Under the pieces are notes generated by a model, which saw only the letters and a program-made list of their open reading frames with translations, was not told the origin of the DNA and made no database searches. The position numbers and the translations under genes were made by a program. A DNA stretch of 64,000 bases from positions 892,928 to 956,927 of the forward strand of contig NW_022985443.1 of NCBI RefSeq assembly GCF_010093595.1. The letters run 5' to 3'. The stretch comes from Mytilinidion resinicola (taxonomy: Eukaryota; Ascomycota; Dothideomycetes; Mytilinidiales; Mytilinidiaceae). Below, piece after piece: positions 22,059-34,566 of the stretch (position 1 is the stretch's first letter; every line of letters starts with the position of its first letter).

Positions 22059-23958
22059 TCATTCCTCTTCATCATCTTGGTGGACCTGCTTGTATTTAGC
22101 GCTTTGGGCGTCATCATCGTTGCCTTTCCCGCGGGCATTCTTGACAAGATTCGAGATCCATCCGCCCACGCCTTCACCTGTCTCCGCTCTATCCCGATCT
22201 CCCACTTCGGGCGGGTTGATATCGAGGCCAGGGATAGCACTGTCGGCACCAAAGCCTGGCCGTCGGATATCGAGCGATGGCACTGGCGAACCGTGTCCGC
22301 TGAACAGAGATTCGGCTTCCGCGAGAGTGGCCGGTGTAGGCATGACGGAAGTTGCGTCTCCGAAGAGGGAGTTCATGTCTTCCAAACGAACGTTGGCCGT
22401 TTCGGGATATATGAACCAGACTAAATAAGGTCAGCCTTTGCACTCTAGGATAATAGTTACTGAGTCAAGCTTACCAACAACGAAACTGACAGCACAGAAG
22501 AACGCATGGATGAGATACAGCCGCCATTGGATCCACTCTTGCAAGATGGGCGTCATTTCGCCCACAAGCCAGTTGAAAGCCCAGTTCGAAGCTGTACTCA
22601 AACTCGCGCCCTTCGCGCGGATGCTTAGCGGTAGAATCTCCGGTGGATATAGCCAAGGTATCGGCCCCCAAGATGCGCCGAATGCGGCATTGTATATCAT
22701 AACAAATAAGACGACGCAGTTGGGCGTCCAGCTGGCCTGGAGGTAGATGAAATACGATATGAGAGAAAGTGACAGCATCATAGCAAGAGCGCCGGTCAAG
22801 AGGATTGGACGTCGGCCCCATTTATCGACAACATACCAGGGCGGTATGGTGGAAAGAAGGTAGGTGAGGGCATTGATTCCAGTCATCAGAATGGCACGAC
22901 GCCCATACCAGCCGGCTTCTTCAAAGACTAGTGGCGCATAGTAGGATATGACGTTAATGCCGTTGAGTTGCGCGAGGGCTTGGGCGGACATGGCAATGAA
23001 AACGCGCTTGGAGTATCGCTTGAACATATCGGTATATGATCTCTCTCCTTCTTGGCGTCCGAGCAGAACATTCATTTTGATCTCGCGGTATTCGTCACGC
23101 GCTTTGGGGTTGTGGATATCTCCCTTTCCGTAGAGATTGGCAATGACAACAATACCTTCTTCGTCATGGTCATTGTCGAGTAACCATCTGAGTGAAATTA
23201 GCGGGCAGTGTTCTCTAAACTAGCGAAATGGAAACATACCTCGGAGACTCGCAGATGAGTAGGCTGCCGAAAGCGAGCAACAGTCCCATGGCACACTGCA
23301 TGAGCAATGGTATTCTCCATGCCCAGTCGCTTTTGATATAGCTGCAGAAGTAATCGACCCAGACGCTTGCAGCATACCCACTGATGTTTCCTGTGAACTC
23401 GATACAGGCTAGCTTTCCACGGTTATGAGGCGGAGATATTTCCGACTGATATACTGGGACGATGGTAGACAGCGCTCCCACCCCGAGACCAGCGATAATT
23501 CTTCCTAGCATCATCATCGGCATGCCATTGGCAAATGTTTGACAGGCACCACCAACTAGGAATATGAGTGAGCCGTATAGGATAGTCTTCCGACGTCCGA
23601 TGATATCTCCAACCCTTCCCACCACCAGAGATGATATTAAAGCCCCAACTTCGAGGATAGCCACCATTGTGCCGATCTGAGCACTCGAGGGTTGATTAAA
23701 ATAGTCTTTGAAGTACGAACCGCTATCACGTACTTAGTTACAGCAGTTTAGATAGGTTATGCTTTACTTACGTGATGATGCCTGACATTACACCTTGATC
23801 ATATCCGAACAAGAAAACGCCTAATGATACAAACACGCTAGTGAAGTAACTTGAAATGATTGTTAGGGCCGTTACTCTGGGGTGGGAGGGCAATATACAT
23901 ACATGAGCTTCTTCCCATGTAGCCCGTGGATACGGGAGGGTCCATCTCGGGGAGCCAT
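22059..23958 (-). CDS. MFS sugar transporter (sugar:H+ symporter type)
   Basis: Twelve-helix plasma-membrane transporter of the fungal sugar porter family. Five exons are joined by short introns, starting MAPRDGPSRIHGLHGKKL at 23958. Visible signatures are FLFGYDQGVMSG in helix 1, GRVGDIIGRRK in loop 2-3, PVYQSEISPPHNRGKL, CESPRW before the central loop (split by intron 3), QLNGINVISYYAP in helix 7, VDKWGRRPIL, and PWLYPPEILPLSIRAKGA in helix 10. After PETANVRLEDM there is a cytoplasmic tail of about 100 residues, acidic at its end. It is more like glucose or disaccharide permeases than sensors, but the substrate is not readable. The long tail may carry regulation (inference). Confidence 0.92.
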
Positions 23959-26900
23959 GATGAAAGCGAGAATCCGTTCTGCACGAGAGATAATCCGGGG
24001 AGCAGGATTGGGTATCTCTATGTCCTCCTTCCTCTTAACGACTCCAGGCTGTGCGTTCTTCTCTCTAGTATTATCCTGGGATCGATATCGGACCCGTTTT
24101 TGGTGCCTGCGATGCTTGGGAAGGGTGACGAGAGGAACGCCCTCGACGGACTCTCGAAGGCGATTCGAGAGAGGGTCTTCGTCGTCTGCAAGCTGGTCGA
24201 CAAGATCGCCTGTGTCACTCCAAAGCGAGAATTCCGAGGCAGCGGTCGCCGACGAGAAGGAGGATCGCGGACTGGTCTTTTCGTCGTCCTCGAGCAGATA
24301 GGCTGAGTCTTGGTCCCGCGGGCGCGATGAAGACGAAAGAGTGTGGGAGGGGATGTTGGCAGGCCTCCGAGCGTTCGACGAGGGAGGAATTTTGACGGCT
24401 TTGGCGGGCTGGTTGGTAGCCCGCTGGTGTGGAGTTGAGGTGGAGGATAACGCGGTAGTCTAGTGACGTCGCAAGGGTCGGAATCCAAAAGGGCTCGCGG
24501 GAGCTGGATCAAGCCTATTACGAAGAAGCGGGCATCGACATCGAAAGCTTCAGGGTGCAACTAACAGATCGCTGGGACAAGACTCCAGGCAGAATGGTCA
24601 CGGAGGAGGGGAGGATGATCGAGTTCAGGGCTACATGACACTCTTCCGAGAAACAGGCACGCAGGGCAAACGCCGGCGCACGGCCGTTGTCTGTCTCCAT
24701 AAACGGATATGCTTACGTTTGGGCCACATCCTTGGGTTGAGATGTAGTGGAGCAGCCATGGATAAAGCTGCGATGCCTGCTAGATTCCCCAGATTCCTGT
24801 CTGCAGCCATCAAGGATGCCGTTCATACATTGACGTTGCTTCTAATCTATCGTCAGGCACTACGAAAGATATCTGCAAGGCACCTTTCTTAAGGGTCATG
24901 CAGTAGAGTCGAAGCTGAAGAATACGAGCCAGCCCAGGCGACACCGCCACTGTCTTCGAATCCTTGCGTGAGAGGATCATGATAGCCAAGCTTCGTTCTC
25001 ATCTTGTGACCCGCTGGCTTGCCTGACCGATCCCGAGGTCAGCGAAGGATGCCGATCTACGCCCCATCAGTTGGCTGTTGCAGACTCTTCGAGTATCAGA
25101 GCACGTTTCTTCTTCCGTGGGAACCGCGAATTCCGTGTGGTTTCTCATCACAGTCTGCATTCTAGAATCTAGGTGGAAGTACCAAGGGCTAGCAAATAAT
25201 ACATATTGAGGAGTACTACCCCCTACGGGCATGAAAAGATCATTGCTTCTTCCCATAGCCTACAAGTTTACAGGCACAAGCTGAACACTTACCACAAATA
25301 GCCAAACCATCCTTCCTATACCCCATGGGGTCAATATTCCCAGCAAATGCTGGAGGTATATTTACCGTGGGGAATGTGTCACGTGTAATACTTCCTAGTC
25401 TCGTCTAATGGAGCTAGCTAATAGAATAGTAGTGTCTTAAGTCCCTATTTAGAATGACAGGTGCTAGTTATCGTCCGCTTGCATTGACCAAAGCAGTCTC
25501 AAAACTTCACAAAGCTCTAAATATCCAAGCAGTACAAGACTGGGACGTTGCTTTGTTGACACCATGACGATGTTTGAGGCCGTCTGAGGTATGTTAGCAT
25601 GTCCAGCGAGTTTAGTAGTTCTTCAAAAAGATGAACTTGGATCCCCTGCAGTCCTTGAAGAATGTTCGAAGCAGCTCGAGCGGTAACATACTAGTGTTAA
25701 CTTAACTAACATACTGTGTACTTCTAAGCACTGTAGAGCTACAAACTTTACAGCTGGAGCCGTGGACGGTGCTGCTGTCTTGTCTAACAATGTCGCCTTA
25801 CCTAAGGCCTACTAGTAGCTTCAATATAAGGCATGGCATTAGCACTAGCAGCGGTGATTGTCATAGCCGGAACGAGTACCTTTCCGTCATCCCACACGTG
25901 ACTAGTCACATGATCCCTGGATTGAACGGTGGGCCTGAAGCCTCGCCTGAATCTACGGTTTGCCCTCTGGCCTCTCTCTCCTCCTTAGCTTATAATGCCG
26001 TTACACCTACATCCTGTTGTTCTCTGTGTCCACTTGTAGACGCGTGACAGAGATGTGGACACAGACTAGGCGGTGACGCGCACGTAGTACTGTCTTACAA
26101 GCCATGCAGACGGTTGAAACATGTCTTCCTAAGATAACAGCAAAGATGTTGTGCGCATCAGATTACTTGAGAGGTGTATTTATCAGTACCAGCTTAAGGG
26201 AGGGGTTGAGATTTGGTAAACACGAAGGACTCAGTGTTATGCCGTGAAAGGCCCGTTCATAGCGAACAGCCGAGAACAGGTCTAGCCTTTTCCATTCAAG
26301 GAGATGAAGAGACTAATGCGGCCAGTCGAAACGCGGGTAGACTCTGTAAGTGATTCGTCGCTCTAAGGGGCTGGAGAAGCGTGGACATCCTGGAGGTTTC
26401 GGGACGGCCTCCGCTCTCTGACAAGGTCTAATTGGGTGGGATAAATGAAAGCCTTGGAATCGGCAAACTGAGTTGGGGATTACCTGCTAGTTATGCTATT
26501 TTATCTGGAACGATAACAAGAAAAGGTTACGTGCTACTGTAATACGGATGAGGGGGAAAGGAGGCGCTCGCTGATCTAGAGTAAGGGCAACCGGTAGAGT
26601 TCCAAGTAGCGTAAATGTCAGCATTCCGACTCCTAACCTTCTGTATGTATGATCATCCCTAGCAAGGCACCACTGTCTCGTATTCTAGATGTTCGAATGT
26701 GATTGAGCAGAGAGAACGAGTGGAAGGGTGGCGAGACCTTCTAACGGCGCCCGGCCTAGTCTTGAGCATGCATAAACTATGATGATAGGCGGCTAGACAT
26801 GAAACAGCTACGAGTTTATTTATACTCAACCGTGGCTGCGTTACGTGACGGATAGTCTGCTTGCCTTCCCTTGCCTTCTTAACCGTTATTTTACCCTTCG

Positions 26901-27265
26901 ATCGGTGTAAAGACTTTGCCAATGAGATTCACCTTCTGCCCAAATTTTACCACCGACCTCGCTTCTGTCGCGTTTGTGAGAGCGCACGTTGTTCAAGGTG
27001 AAGGTGGTTGCCGCATCGACACTAGGCCAACCAAAACAGGGTTTCAAGACACCTACCAGGCGTGCAGGCCTACTCAGCCACCCCCGAATGCCAGCGCGCC
27101 AACACCATCCAACGCCTCCTCGCCCCAGATTCTTCAGATCGCCATCGTGCAGCTTTCAATCCTGATCTTGACGATAAAGCTCCTGCTATCCGCCGCAATC
27201 TCGCCCCGCCGGCGCGCGACACATCGAGCACGGCAACAAAGGGCATCGACTCCTCGTCCCGAACG
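23959..27265. other. 3.3-kb gene-poor region
   Basis: I see no full gene. Upstream of the transporter start is its likely promoter. A plus-strand open stretch at 24462-24639 reads protein-like and is listed separately. From 24900 to 26900 the sequence is richer in TA-containing words with frequent stops in all frames, like old decayed DNA. No inverted repeats or terminal duplications were found by eye. Positions 26900-27265 hold the promoter of the Chs7-like gene. Confidence 0.4.
24462..24639 (+). pseudogene. Orphan coding-like fragment
   Basis: The frame is open without an early ATG and reads for about 58 codons, including ELDQAYYEEAGIDIESFRVQ and DRWDKTPGRMVTEEGR, then stops. The residue mix looks like a real globular protein C-terminus, unlike its surroundings. 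I do not recognise the family. It may be an exon remnant of a lost gene. Confidence 0.2.
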
Positions 27266-28501
27266 ATGCCTTCCACGCAGTACGGGAAATTCCACGACTT
27301 CTGTCGCGATTCGGGCAGCCGGCTCGCAACTATACCAGGTCAGTTTCCGATACCCGAAAATCCTCAATGGTTAATGAAGCTTTCTAACACGACCTGATGC
27401 GCAGTCTGCAACGTACGTACTAGCGCCGGCCTCCAGCCTCGTTCGCGACACCCTACTGACGACGCCACTAGCTTTTCAAAGAGTCGCCAACGAGAGGAGG
27501 GGATGGATACGGTGGATGTGAGCTGTTGGGCATATCATTGAGTCGAGGGAGACATCTAGGGAATCTCGGTTGGTGAACTACGAACGGTTGTCGAGGACTT
27601 GGGTTGACTCTGGCAGGATCGATACTACTCTGCGGCCTCGCGATTCTTATTTCGGCATTCCTGATATGGCGATCGGAAAGGAAGAAGGCAGCTGTTGGAC
27701 GACGGTACGCGCGAGCCACATTGTGTCGATGGCCTTAACTGATAGTTGAAACAGGGAGATGCAGTTGTTCCTGATCGGGTTCATCGTTATCGAGATATGC
27801 GAAATCTTCACCGTCGGCGGCTTCCCGTTGCAGGGAGGCGTGCGCAGAGTATGTCGCACCTTCTAATCATTCGGGGACGAGTCTAACATGGAGCTAGGCA
27901 TTCAGTGCTGTCCATATCGCCGCGGTCGTTGCAACACTCTGGATACTGATGCTAAATGGGGTTGTTGGATACCAGCTACTTGACGATGGAACCCCCATGT
28001 CGATGGCATTGCTCTTTGTCTCCTCGGCCGTTTTGTTCGTTGGAACCGGCTACATCGCCCTCGACACCGGCTTCTCATGGACTGGATACTGGAACGACAC
28101 TCTGGTCGCTCCGAACCAAGCATACGCGCTCTACACCCTGTACCAGCTTGTTCCCCTCGTGTTCCTTGTCGCCTTCTTCCTCTTGGAAGCCTTCCTGGTC
28201 CTTCGAATTCTCGGCGAAAAGAAGCCTATGAGTAGGTGCACCCTCGCTGCTGGTTGTTACAATCTGCTAATACTGAACAGTGTATCTCATCGGCGCAGCC
28301 CTGCTCTTTGCAATTGGTCAGATCTTCCAATACATAGCCAGTGTCCACATCTGCAACGGAACCAGTGGTAAGATTAATGGTGGTCTGTTCGAAACGCTTT
28401 TCACCCTGCTTGCCGTCGTTACGATCTGGATATTCTGGTCTAGCATTACTGAGGACGATTGGCCAATGCCAGGAGTAGCAGGCTCCGCGACGTACACATA
28501 G
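27266..28501 (+). CDS. Chs7-family chitin synthase export chaperone-like membrane protein
   Basis: Seven-helix ER membrane protein of the Chs7 family, whose members help chitin synthase leave the ER. Seven exons joined by eye. It starts MPSTQYGKFHDFCRDSG, close to the family N-terminus with its conserved FxxFCRD. It continues through CELLGISLSRGRHLGNLGS, ILLCGLAILISAFLIWRSER, EMQLFLIGFIVIEICEIF, WILMLNGVVGYQLLDDGTPM and GEKKPMMYLIGAALLF, and ends near ITEDDWPMPGVAGSATYT. All junctions are GT-AG. One acceptor (intron 3) restores the conserved Gly-Ser after NLG. The sequence is noticeably diverged in the loops, so it may be a paralogue and not the main Chs7 orthologue. A client chitin synthase cannot be named. 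Confidence 0.82.
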
Positions 28502-29323
28502 TGAGGGCGTAATGGAAAGGAGAGGGAGAGGACTAATGGCTTTCTTAATGAGCGAGACGATTTGTCTTAGCATAGCGATATACCAGGCTTGGTGCTTTCT
28601 GTTGGGTTTGACTCAACAAGAAGCTTCTTCAGTAGGATAGAATAATACAATCAGCTATACAAATGCCTTGATCTGCCCATTCGCAATTGACTGAAGAGAG
28701 ACTTTGCGAAGAGGTGGAATGAATCACCTGCTCGCGTGGAGAGACAACTTCCATGATTATCTCAGGCGCCTCTACATTAGACCCTTGGTGAGGAATTTCT
28801 ACCTCGTGGCCCAGAGTCATCCATTTTATGAGCTTTTCGAAGCTGATGCAAGACTTCGTGGGTGGCAGGGGGTCTGTGCTCAGCTATGCAACTGCCCGCT
28901 ACAAAATTCCTCTCGAAGCAGTTGAGTTTCTGACATAATTCCATGGCTCGATTTCGACGTACCAAGTACCAAATGCTCCAGTCCTTGAAGTCCCTTGGAT
29001 GCTGGCATAGTGACGTGGCAATTCCTCAATTAACCTACCGCTCATTTTAGAAGCTGTTCTTGATTCACTTATCCTGAATGTTTCGGAGCCACCTCGAGCT
29101 TCTTAAAGCTCCGTTGTATTTTCCCGCTTTTTGCACCTCACCTCGACGTGCCTCGACGCGCAACCCGTTCTAAAGCACCACCTGCTATCTAGATTCATGC
29201 TGATAGCTTAGAAACACACCACTAGAGCTCACCTGAGCGCGGACTTGAGCACATCGTCGGCCCAAGAACGGTACTCGCACCTATACCTTAAGCCTCACCA
29301 CCGACTTCATTCTACCCACATCA
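28502..29323. other. Intergenic, SSL1 promoter
   Basis: No gene features are seen. Short open frames at 28629-28965 have no support. A purine/pyrimidine-mixed promoter region precedes the SSL1 start. Confidence 0.5.
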
Positions 29324-31456
29324 ATGGCGGACTCGGATGGGGAATATATCGAAGCATCGGACGATGAATACATAGGTGGAGGTGGCAGCTATGGCACACG
29401 AGGTCGTGGAAAAGGGAAAAAGGGCCAGAGAGCCGACGGCCGCGCAAAGAACGCCTGGGAGCTATCTGCGAAGACTGGTCTCGAGTCATACAGGGAATCT
29501 GCGGATGGAACCATTGGGAAGAGCATACAGGAGCGGGAGGAGGAAAGGAAACGCAAAAGGTGAGATAGAATCGCCTTCGAGACTCATGAGACCGCCGTAG
29601 TGCAAAAGAACATCTTGGCTGAGTAGCTAGCCTTTTCGGTTGGTTTTTTTGTCTCATTTCTTCCCATTCCCCGTTGTATCAGCCCTGGAAGTAGCGTTTT
29701 TGAGCCAGAGAATGACTTCGAGGGGGCTATTGAGCGGAAACGTGCATCTCTGCAAAAACCCAACTGCATCGCCACAAGGCGAGTGAAAGTGGCTGCATTG
29801 TTTGAGGTGCACTGTCCCGGTCAATATCAACTTCTTCGAAGGTAGCTTCTGGCTCAAGCTTTCCTACATGGTTCGTCCACTCTTTCCGGTTCCAGCATTT
29901 CCTTTCTCCATGAACCTCGTACAAAAGATGGCTCGCGACTACAGTGTTGGCTACAGTCAAAATGTACAAAAGTCGCCGCTCTATGGATCTCAGCATCTAC
30001 GAGCGGGATTATGCGCCCAGCCTCGACTTTACTCTCCTTCCCTCTCTGCCATCTCATAGTTTTTTTCGTCCACCGTCCCCCGAAACAGTGGGGGTAGCGG
30101 ATCATATTCGAAAGCGGCATCGGTCGGAATCAGCAATCAAACCATATGAGTTCCTCAACTGACGCGATACATAGGCTCCGCAAGGATACAAAAGCATTCC
30201 AGCGCGGCATCATACGCCATATTGTTCTTGTTCTCGACCTGTCCGAAGCTATGCTTGAAAAAGACATGCGGCCAAATCGCTACTTCACCATGATCAAGTA
30301 CACCCAGGAGTACGTCCGCGAGTTCTTCGAGCAGAACCCAATATCACAAATGTGTGTCATGGGAATGCATGATGGGATATGCATTCGAGTCTCTGAGCTA
30401 TCCGGAAATCCGGCCGACCACATTTCCGCCATACAAGGACTACGAGATCCGAAGAGCTCGACGTCTAAAGAGCCAAAGGGATCACCTAGTCTACAGAATG
30501 CTTTGGAGGTCTCCAGAGCGACTTTATACCACACACCTAGTCATGGAACTCGAGAAGTGATCATAGTACTTGGCGCCCTTCTCACTCTGGATCCAGGCGA
30601 TATCCATAAGACGATCAAGTCATGTGTGCAGGATCGAATACGGGTCAGCATCATCGGCATGGGCGGTCGCATGCACATCTGCACACAGATCGTCAGCCGC
30701 ACAAACTCAGGCGACGAAAGCGGCTACGTCGTCGCCACAGATCAAGAACTCCTCCGCGAGCTCCTTCTCGCAACTACCACACCTCCTGTCATTCGCTCTT
30801 CCGCACCCACCACCGACGGCGCAGCTGTTCCAGCCGAATCCGCCGCATCGCTGCTTCAGATGGGTTTCCCATCCCGCATCGTCGAAGAAGTCCCCACTCT
30901 CTGCGCCTGCCATGGTAATCTCACGCGTGGCGGATACACTTGCTCGAGATGCAAGGCCAAAGTTTGCAGTCTTCCAGCAACCTGCCCGGGATGTCATCTC
31001 ACGCTCATTCTGTCCACCCACTTGGCGCGAAGTTATCACCACCTATTCCCCCTCCGCAACTGGGTCGAAGTCAGCTGGCAGCGCGCTAGGGAGAAAGGGA
31101 GTAAGCAGTGTTTGAGCTGTCTTAGTGACTTTCCGGAACCTCCATCATCACATATCGCACATACCGAAAACGGCGCAGAGAGTTCAAATGGCGCAGCGAA
31201 CAGGACCGCGGCGGTGGCGGCAGCGTCGCGCAATACTGCTCCTAAAGGGAAGCAGAAAAAGGACGACGGATCGAACGAGGACGAACTAGCGACAGCGAGC
31301 GAGTCTTTCAGGTACGAGTGCCGGGATTGCAAGAGCCATTTCTGCATTGACTGCGACGTGTTCTGCCATGAGGTGCTACATAATTGTCCTGGATGTCTGG
31401 GAGGAGCAGGCCCGCGGAAAGAGGAAGGGAACGTGGATACGGAGATGAGTGGATGA
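29324..31456 (+). CDS. TFIIH core subunit Ssl1 (p44 homologue)
   Basis: Predicted 505-aa subunit of the general transcription and nucleotide-excision-repair factor TFIIH, where it stimulates the Rad3/XPD helicase. Exon 1 (29324-29559) encodes an acidic, then basic, N-terminus ending EREEERKRKR. Exon 2 (30175-31456) carries the VWA-like domain (RGIIRHIVLVLDLSEAM, IIVLGALLTLDPGDI, VSIIGMGGRMHICTQI), a C4 zinc site (CACHG then YTCSRCKAKVCSLP and CPGCHLTL), and a C-terminal RING-like site (CLSC, YECRDCKSHFCIDC, NCPGCLGG). The 615-bp intron between them is exceptionally long for a fungal gene; phases close (78 codons plus 2 bases). A low-complexity Ala/Asn/Lys linker splits the C-terminal zinc cluster. 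Confidence 0.93.
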
Positions 31457-31971
31457 GATCAAGGGATGGGCGCATCAGGTAATTCTTTGGCAATGGTTTT
31501 ATTACGGGAAACACTCCTGTGAATAGCATCACGGCGGTATGGCGGGCGGCGAACTTTGGGCGTTTAATTATCTGGTGACGTGTAGGTATAGGCTCTCTGA
31601 GACGGTATCAGAGATTTTAGAGCTTTCTTAATGCAAGAACAAGGGATTGCCTTTGTCGCCTTGTTGTCTCCCTGAATCACAAATTTTGGATGCAATGTAG
31701 GTGAACTTCTCATGCCGCGCCTGGCAGCGCCGTCCAGTAATCTTGAATTCACCATTTGTCTCTCTCTTTCTATTCTCAATGCGCGCCCGCCATTCACCCT
31801 CCTACCCATATTAGCTCCCACAAAAATACCAGTCGCGCTCTTATATCTTCCCGCTCTCCAATTACACCTACAACACGCCTACAACCACACACGGCCCACA
31901 CCACACAACCCACATCGCAAATCAGTCCTCTACCATATCACACCATCCAATACCATCCGCCGCCTCCCAGC
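31457..31971. other. Intergenic and 5' UTR of the RING/coiled-coil gene
   Basis: The frame of the next gene is open up to an ATG at 31756, but the encoded Thr/Pro/His-rich leader looks like translated UTR (CCA/ACA-rich sequence before the start). No other feature is seen. Confidence 0.5.
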
Positions 31972-33639
31972 ATGTCCTCTCCCGATCCTCCAACCCGTCC
32001 CGCCACCCCCGCCGAATTCGTCGCCAACCATCTCACCGCCCTCGAGATCAACAATCCGGAACCACACGAGTGCAATATCTGTCACGAAATGCTCAACGCC
32101 AATCATCCAGCGGTCCAGATCACGGGCATCGATGGCTGCCATCATATTTTTGGGCGAAGCTGCTTGATGACGTGGATTGGCAGTGTTAACTTCAACCATG
32201 ACAAGTGCCCAATGTGCAGGATTACGCTGTTTGGGCGTGGGAATGAACTGGGTCCAGATGGAAGAGTTCCGCACCTACGATATCATCAGCTTGCAATGGC
32301 GCGTGCGGCCCGCTGGCACATCGATGAACTGACTCGGCCACGTCATCGCTATGCCGCTGGACTGGATGACCGGGTGGAATTTACTCAGCTAGACAATTCG
32401 GTACCTCCGACTAATGCTGCTCTGCGCGACCTCTCAGCACTTCGAGGACGACTTCTTCAAGCGCGGGATCAGGCCAGCTCTGCGGCCGGCGGTCAACAAC
32501 AGGGCGGTATGGCTGCGCGTCCAGAACCTACGCAGCAGACCACGCCAATTCCTACGCGAGGTCGGCCGGTTGCTGGTTCTCTCTTTGGGGCTCTTAGGAG
32601 GGATGTTGATGAGCAACAAGCTACGGCGGGTGCTGCGCAATTCCCTGAACGGCATCGAATCGACGTGGCACCTCTTCCGGAGGGCCTTCAGCGGGACCTG
32701 GCTGCACGCCGTATACACAACGATACACCCGGCCTTCGTCGGTTCGAAGCTCCTCTGGGACGTCCTGGGGAGCAGGAAACTCAGGACTCGGGGTATCAGC
32801 AGCAGAACAAGACGGCTGTTCCTGTGAACCTCACCTTACAGCATGTTCCGGGAGCCCCCAGACCAAGTCGGGGCCCTCTTCTTCCCCGCGCCCGGACAGG
32901 TCCTAGGGATGATCTCTCGGCTCCACGTAGTCGCTACGAAGCTCTGAGGGATAGAGTTCGAGCATTTCGGAACGAGCATCAGGGCACCGTGCCTACCTTC
33001 CCAGAACCTACTGAGCAGCAAACTTCGATCCGGTCTGAGCTCGATCAAAGGCATGCCAGGATGGCAGCTATCAACGAAGGTCATCTAGATCAGCGGGATC
33101 AGGAGATGCGGGAGCATCAGAATCGACAGCGTGCTCGGGGGCGCTTGATGCACAACCATGCCCAGCTCCACCGGGAGCTTTCTCTTAGGGAGGATTCTCT
33201 CCGCATGGAACAAGATCGGCGGTGGGACCTAGAGGTCCGGCTAGAGGAGACCCAGCAACGCGAAGTGGAAGCTCGGCAGGCCGTTGAGGAGGTTCGGCGA
33301 CGGATTGCAGAGGCTTCGCAGCGGGAAGAGGAGTTTGAGCGGGAAGAGCAACTTCAGCGAGAGGGAGCCGGGCTTATAGTCGCGGCGACAGGTAGAAATG
33401 CCACGGGACCGGCCGAGCTGGTGGCCGCTTTGCGGAACGCAGTGGACCTTCCAATGCCGTATGACGAGCGTTACCTGCATGCTCAGATGGGGAGTTCTGT
33501 GACGCTACAGCGGGCAGGTATGCCGTCGAATGAACTCGGACGACTGCACTTCGAAGCGTATCAACATCAGCACATACAGGAGGAACAGTGGCGCTCAGAA
33601 CAGGAGCAGCAGCAGCGGCGCTCAGATCAGGCTCATTAG
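31972..33639 (+). CDS. RING-finger protein with long coiled-coil tail
   Basis: Single-exon protein of 555 aa. Near residues 35-85 there is a C3HC4-like RING: HECNICHEML, then GCHHIFGRSCLMTW, then DKCPMCRITLFG. RING domains of this type act as E3 ubiquitin ligases. Residues 160-370 are Arg/Gln/Pro-rich and probably disordered. From about 370 to 475 the sequence is a charged heptad-like coiled coil rich in Glu, Arg and Gln (LREDSLRMEQDRRWDLEVRL and similar). The C-terminus is Gln-rich. I chose the ATG at 31972 because the upstream in-frame ATG at 31756 adds only UTR-like sequence. Specific substrates are unknown. A second, smaller RING gene lies on the other side of the NLR gene. Confidence 0.8.
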   Translation: MSSPDPPTRPATPAEFVANHLTALEINNPEPHECNICHEMLNANHPAVQITGIDGCHHIFGRSCLMTWIGSVNFNHDKCPMCRITLFGRGNELGPDGRVPHLRYHQLAMARAARWHIDELTRPRHRYAAGLDDRVEFTQLDNSVPPTNAALRDLSALRGRLLQARDQASSAAGGQQQGGMAARPEPTQQTTPIPTRGRPVAGSLFGALRRDVDEQQATAGAAQFPERHRIDVAPLPEGLQRDLAARRIHNDTPGLRRFEAPLGRPGEQETQDSGYQQQNKTAVPVNLTLQHVPGAPRPSRGPLLPRARTGPRDDLSAPRSRYEALRDRVRAFRNEHQGTVPTFPEPTEQQTSIRSELDQRHARMAAINEGHLDQRDQEMREHQNRQRARGRLMHNHAQLHRELSLREDSLRMEQDRRWDLEVRLEETQQREVEARQAVEEVRRRIAEASQREEEFEREEQLQREGAGLIVAATGRNATGPAELVAALRNAVDLPMPYDERYLHAQMGSSVTLQRAGMPSNELGRLHFEAYQHQHIQEEQWRSEQEQQQRRSDQAH

Positions 33640-34566
33640 GACGTCGAAGAGGTTTTACTTCCACCGTTTCTTCATGATAATAGTCGTCCGAGAGTGCGAC
33701 CGTCCAGTGTCATAGTCATCCTACTAGTCCGCGACTAGAACTGGTACTTCTGGTCTCAAAACGGCAACCTAACACCTCGACTATCTTCAGACCTCCTCAG
33801 TTCGGACCTAGGTATAGGACTCGAAAAAGATCATTACACAATGCTTGGATGGGAGTTTACGCACTTCAGAAATCACAAAAACCGGGGTTGAGAGGTAAGA
33901 TCGTCAAAGTCCAAAATAGATAGACTAATACACTATTTGGATCTGCTCGTTTCGCCACCCACTGTTAGAGGTGCTCTAGTCTGTTGCTAACATCTTGACG
34001 GACGTCAAACGGTCGAGAGTGCGAATCACACATCACATCATGCAAAAACAATGCTCCATTTCACTATGTTTTGGATGTTGATGTCAGACCCAGCACAAAA
34101 TGAACAATGTGTTCTCAACCAAATCTATGTTTCGGAAAATTTCAACTCCTCTCGCACAAGGTTGTGGCCGGAGCGGGTCGGCCGTCCTCCCTGCTAGTGT
34201 GGTCAAGGTGTTCGTCCACTTCAAGATAAAGCATATTCAGTCTACTCAATTGCAAATTCGCCTTCTGCTGAAGCACTGCATGGCAGCCTAATCGCGCCAC
34301 AATGTGGGCTGTGTAACCAGCCGCACCCCACCTCGAGCTCACAACAAAATCGGCCCACAGCACTCTGCAGCATCTCGCTCTCAGATGCGGATCTTCGGTA
34401 TAGTTCAGCGTCCTATCTTCCAGTATACTCGCTAACACTCGATGGCTAGGTCTGATATTCTCAAGAACGAGTTGCGGCGCTCGTCTTTTCGGTCAGGCTG
34501 CTACATTTGAACCCGGCCGAAATCCGTTCCTATACTGCTTGCCGCCGTCCAGCTCCATGCAAAACA
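33640..34566. other. Intergenic, upstream of the NLR gene
   Basis: No gene is seen. A small plus-strand open frame at 34100-34291 has no features. An in-frame ATG at 34507 precedes the preferred NLR start and encodes no conserved residues. Confidence 0.45.

Noticed and set aside
31756..31971. Upstream in-frame ATG for the RING/coiled-coil gene
   Set aside because: The added 72 residues are Thr/Pro/His-rich and read like a CA-rich 5' UTR; the ATG at 31972 starts a sensible MSSPDPP N-terminus.
34507..34566. Upstream in-frame ATG for the NLR gene
   Set aside because: The HET-domain family typically starts directly with MRLL-type sequence, which is the Met at 34567.
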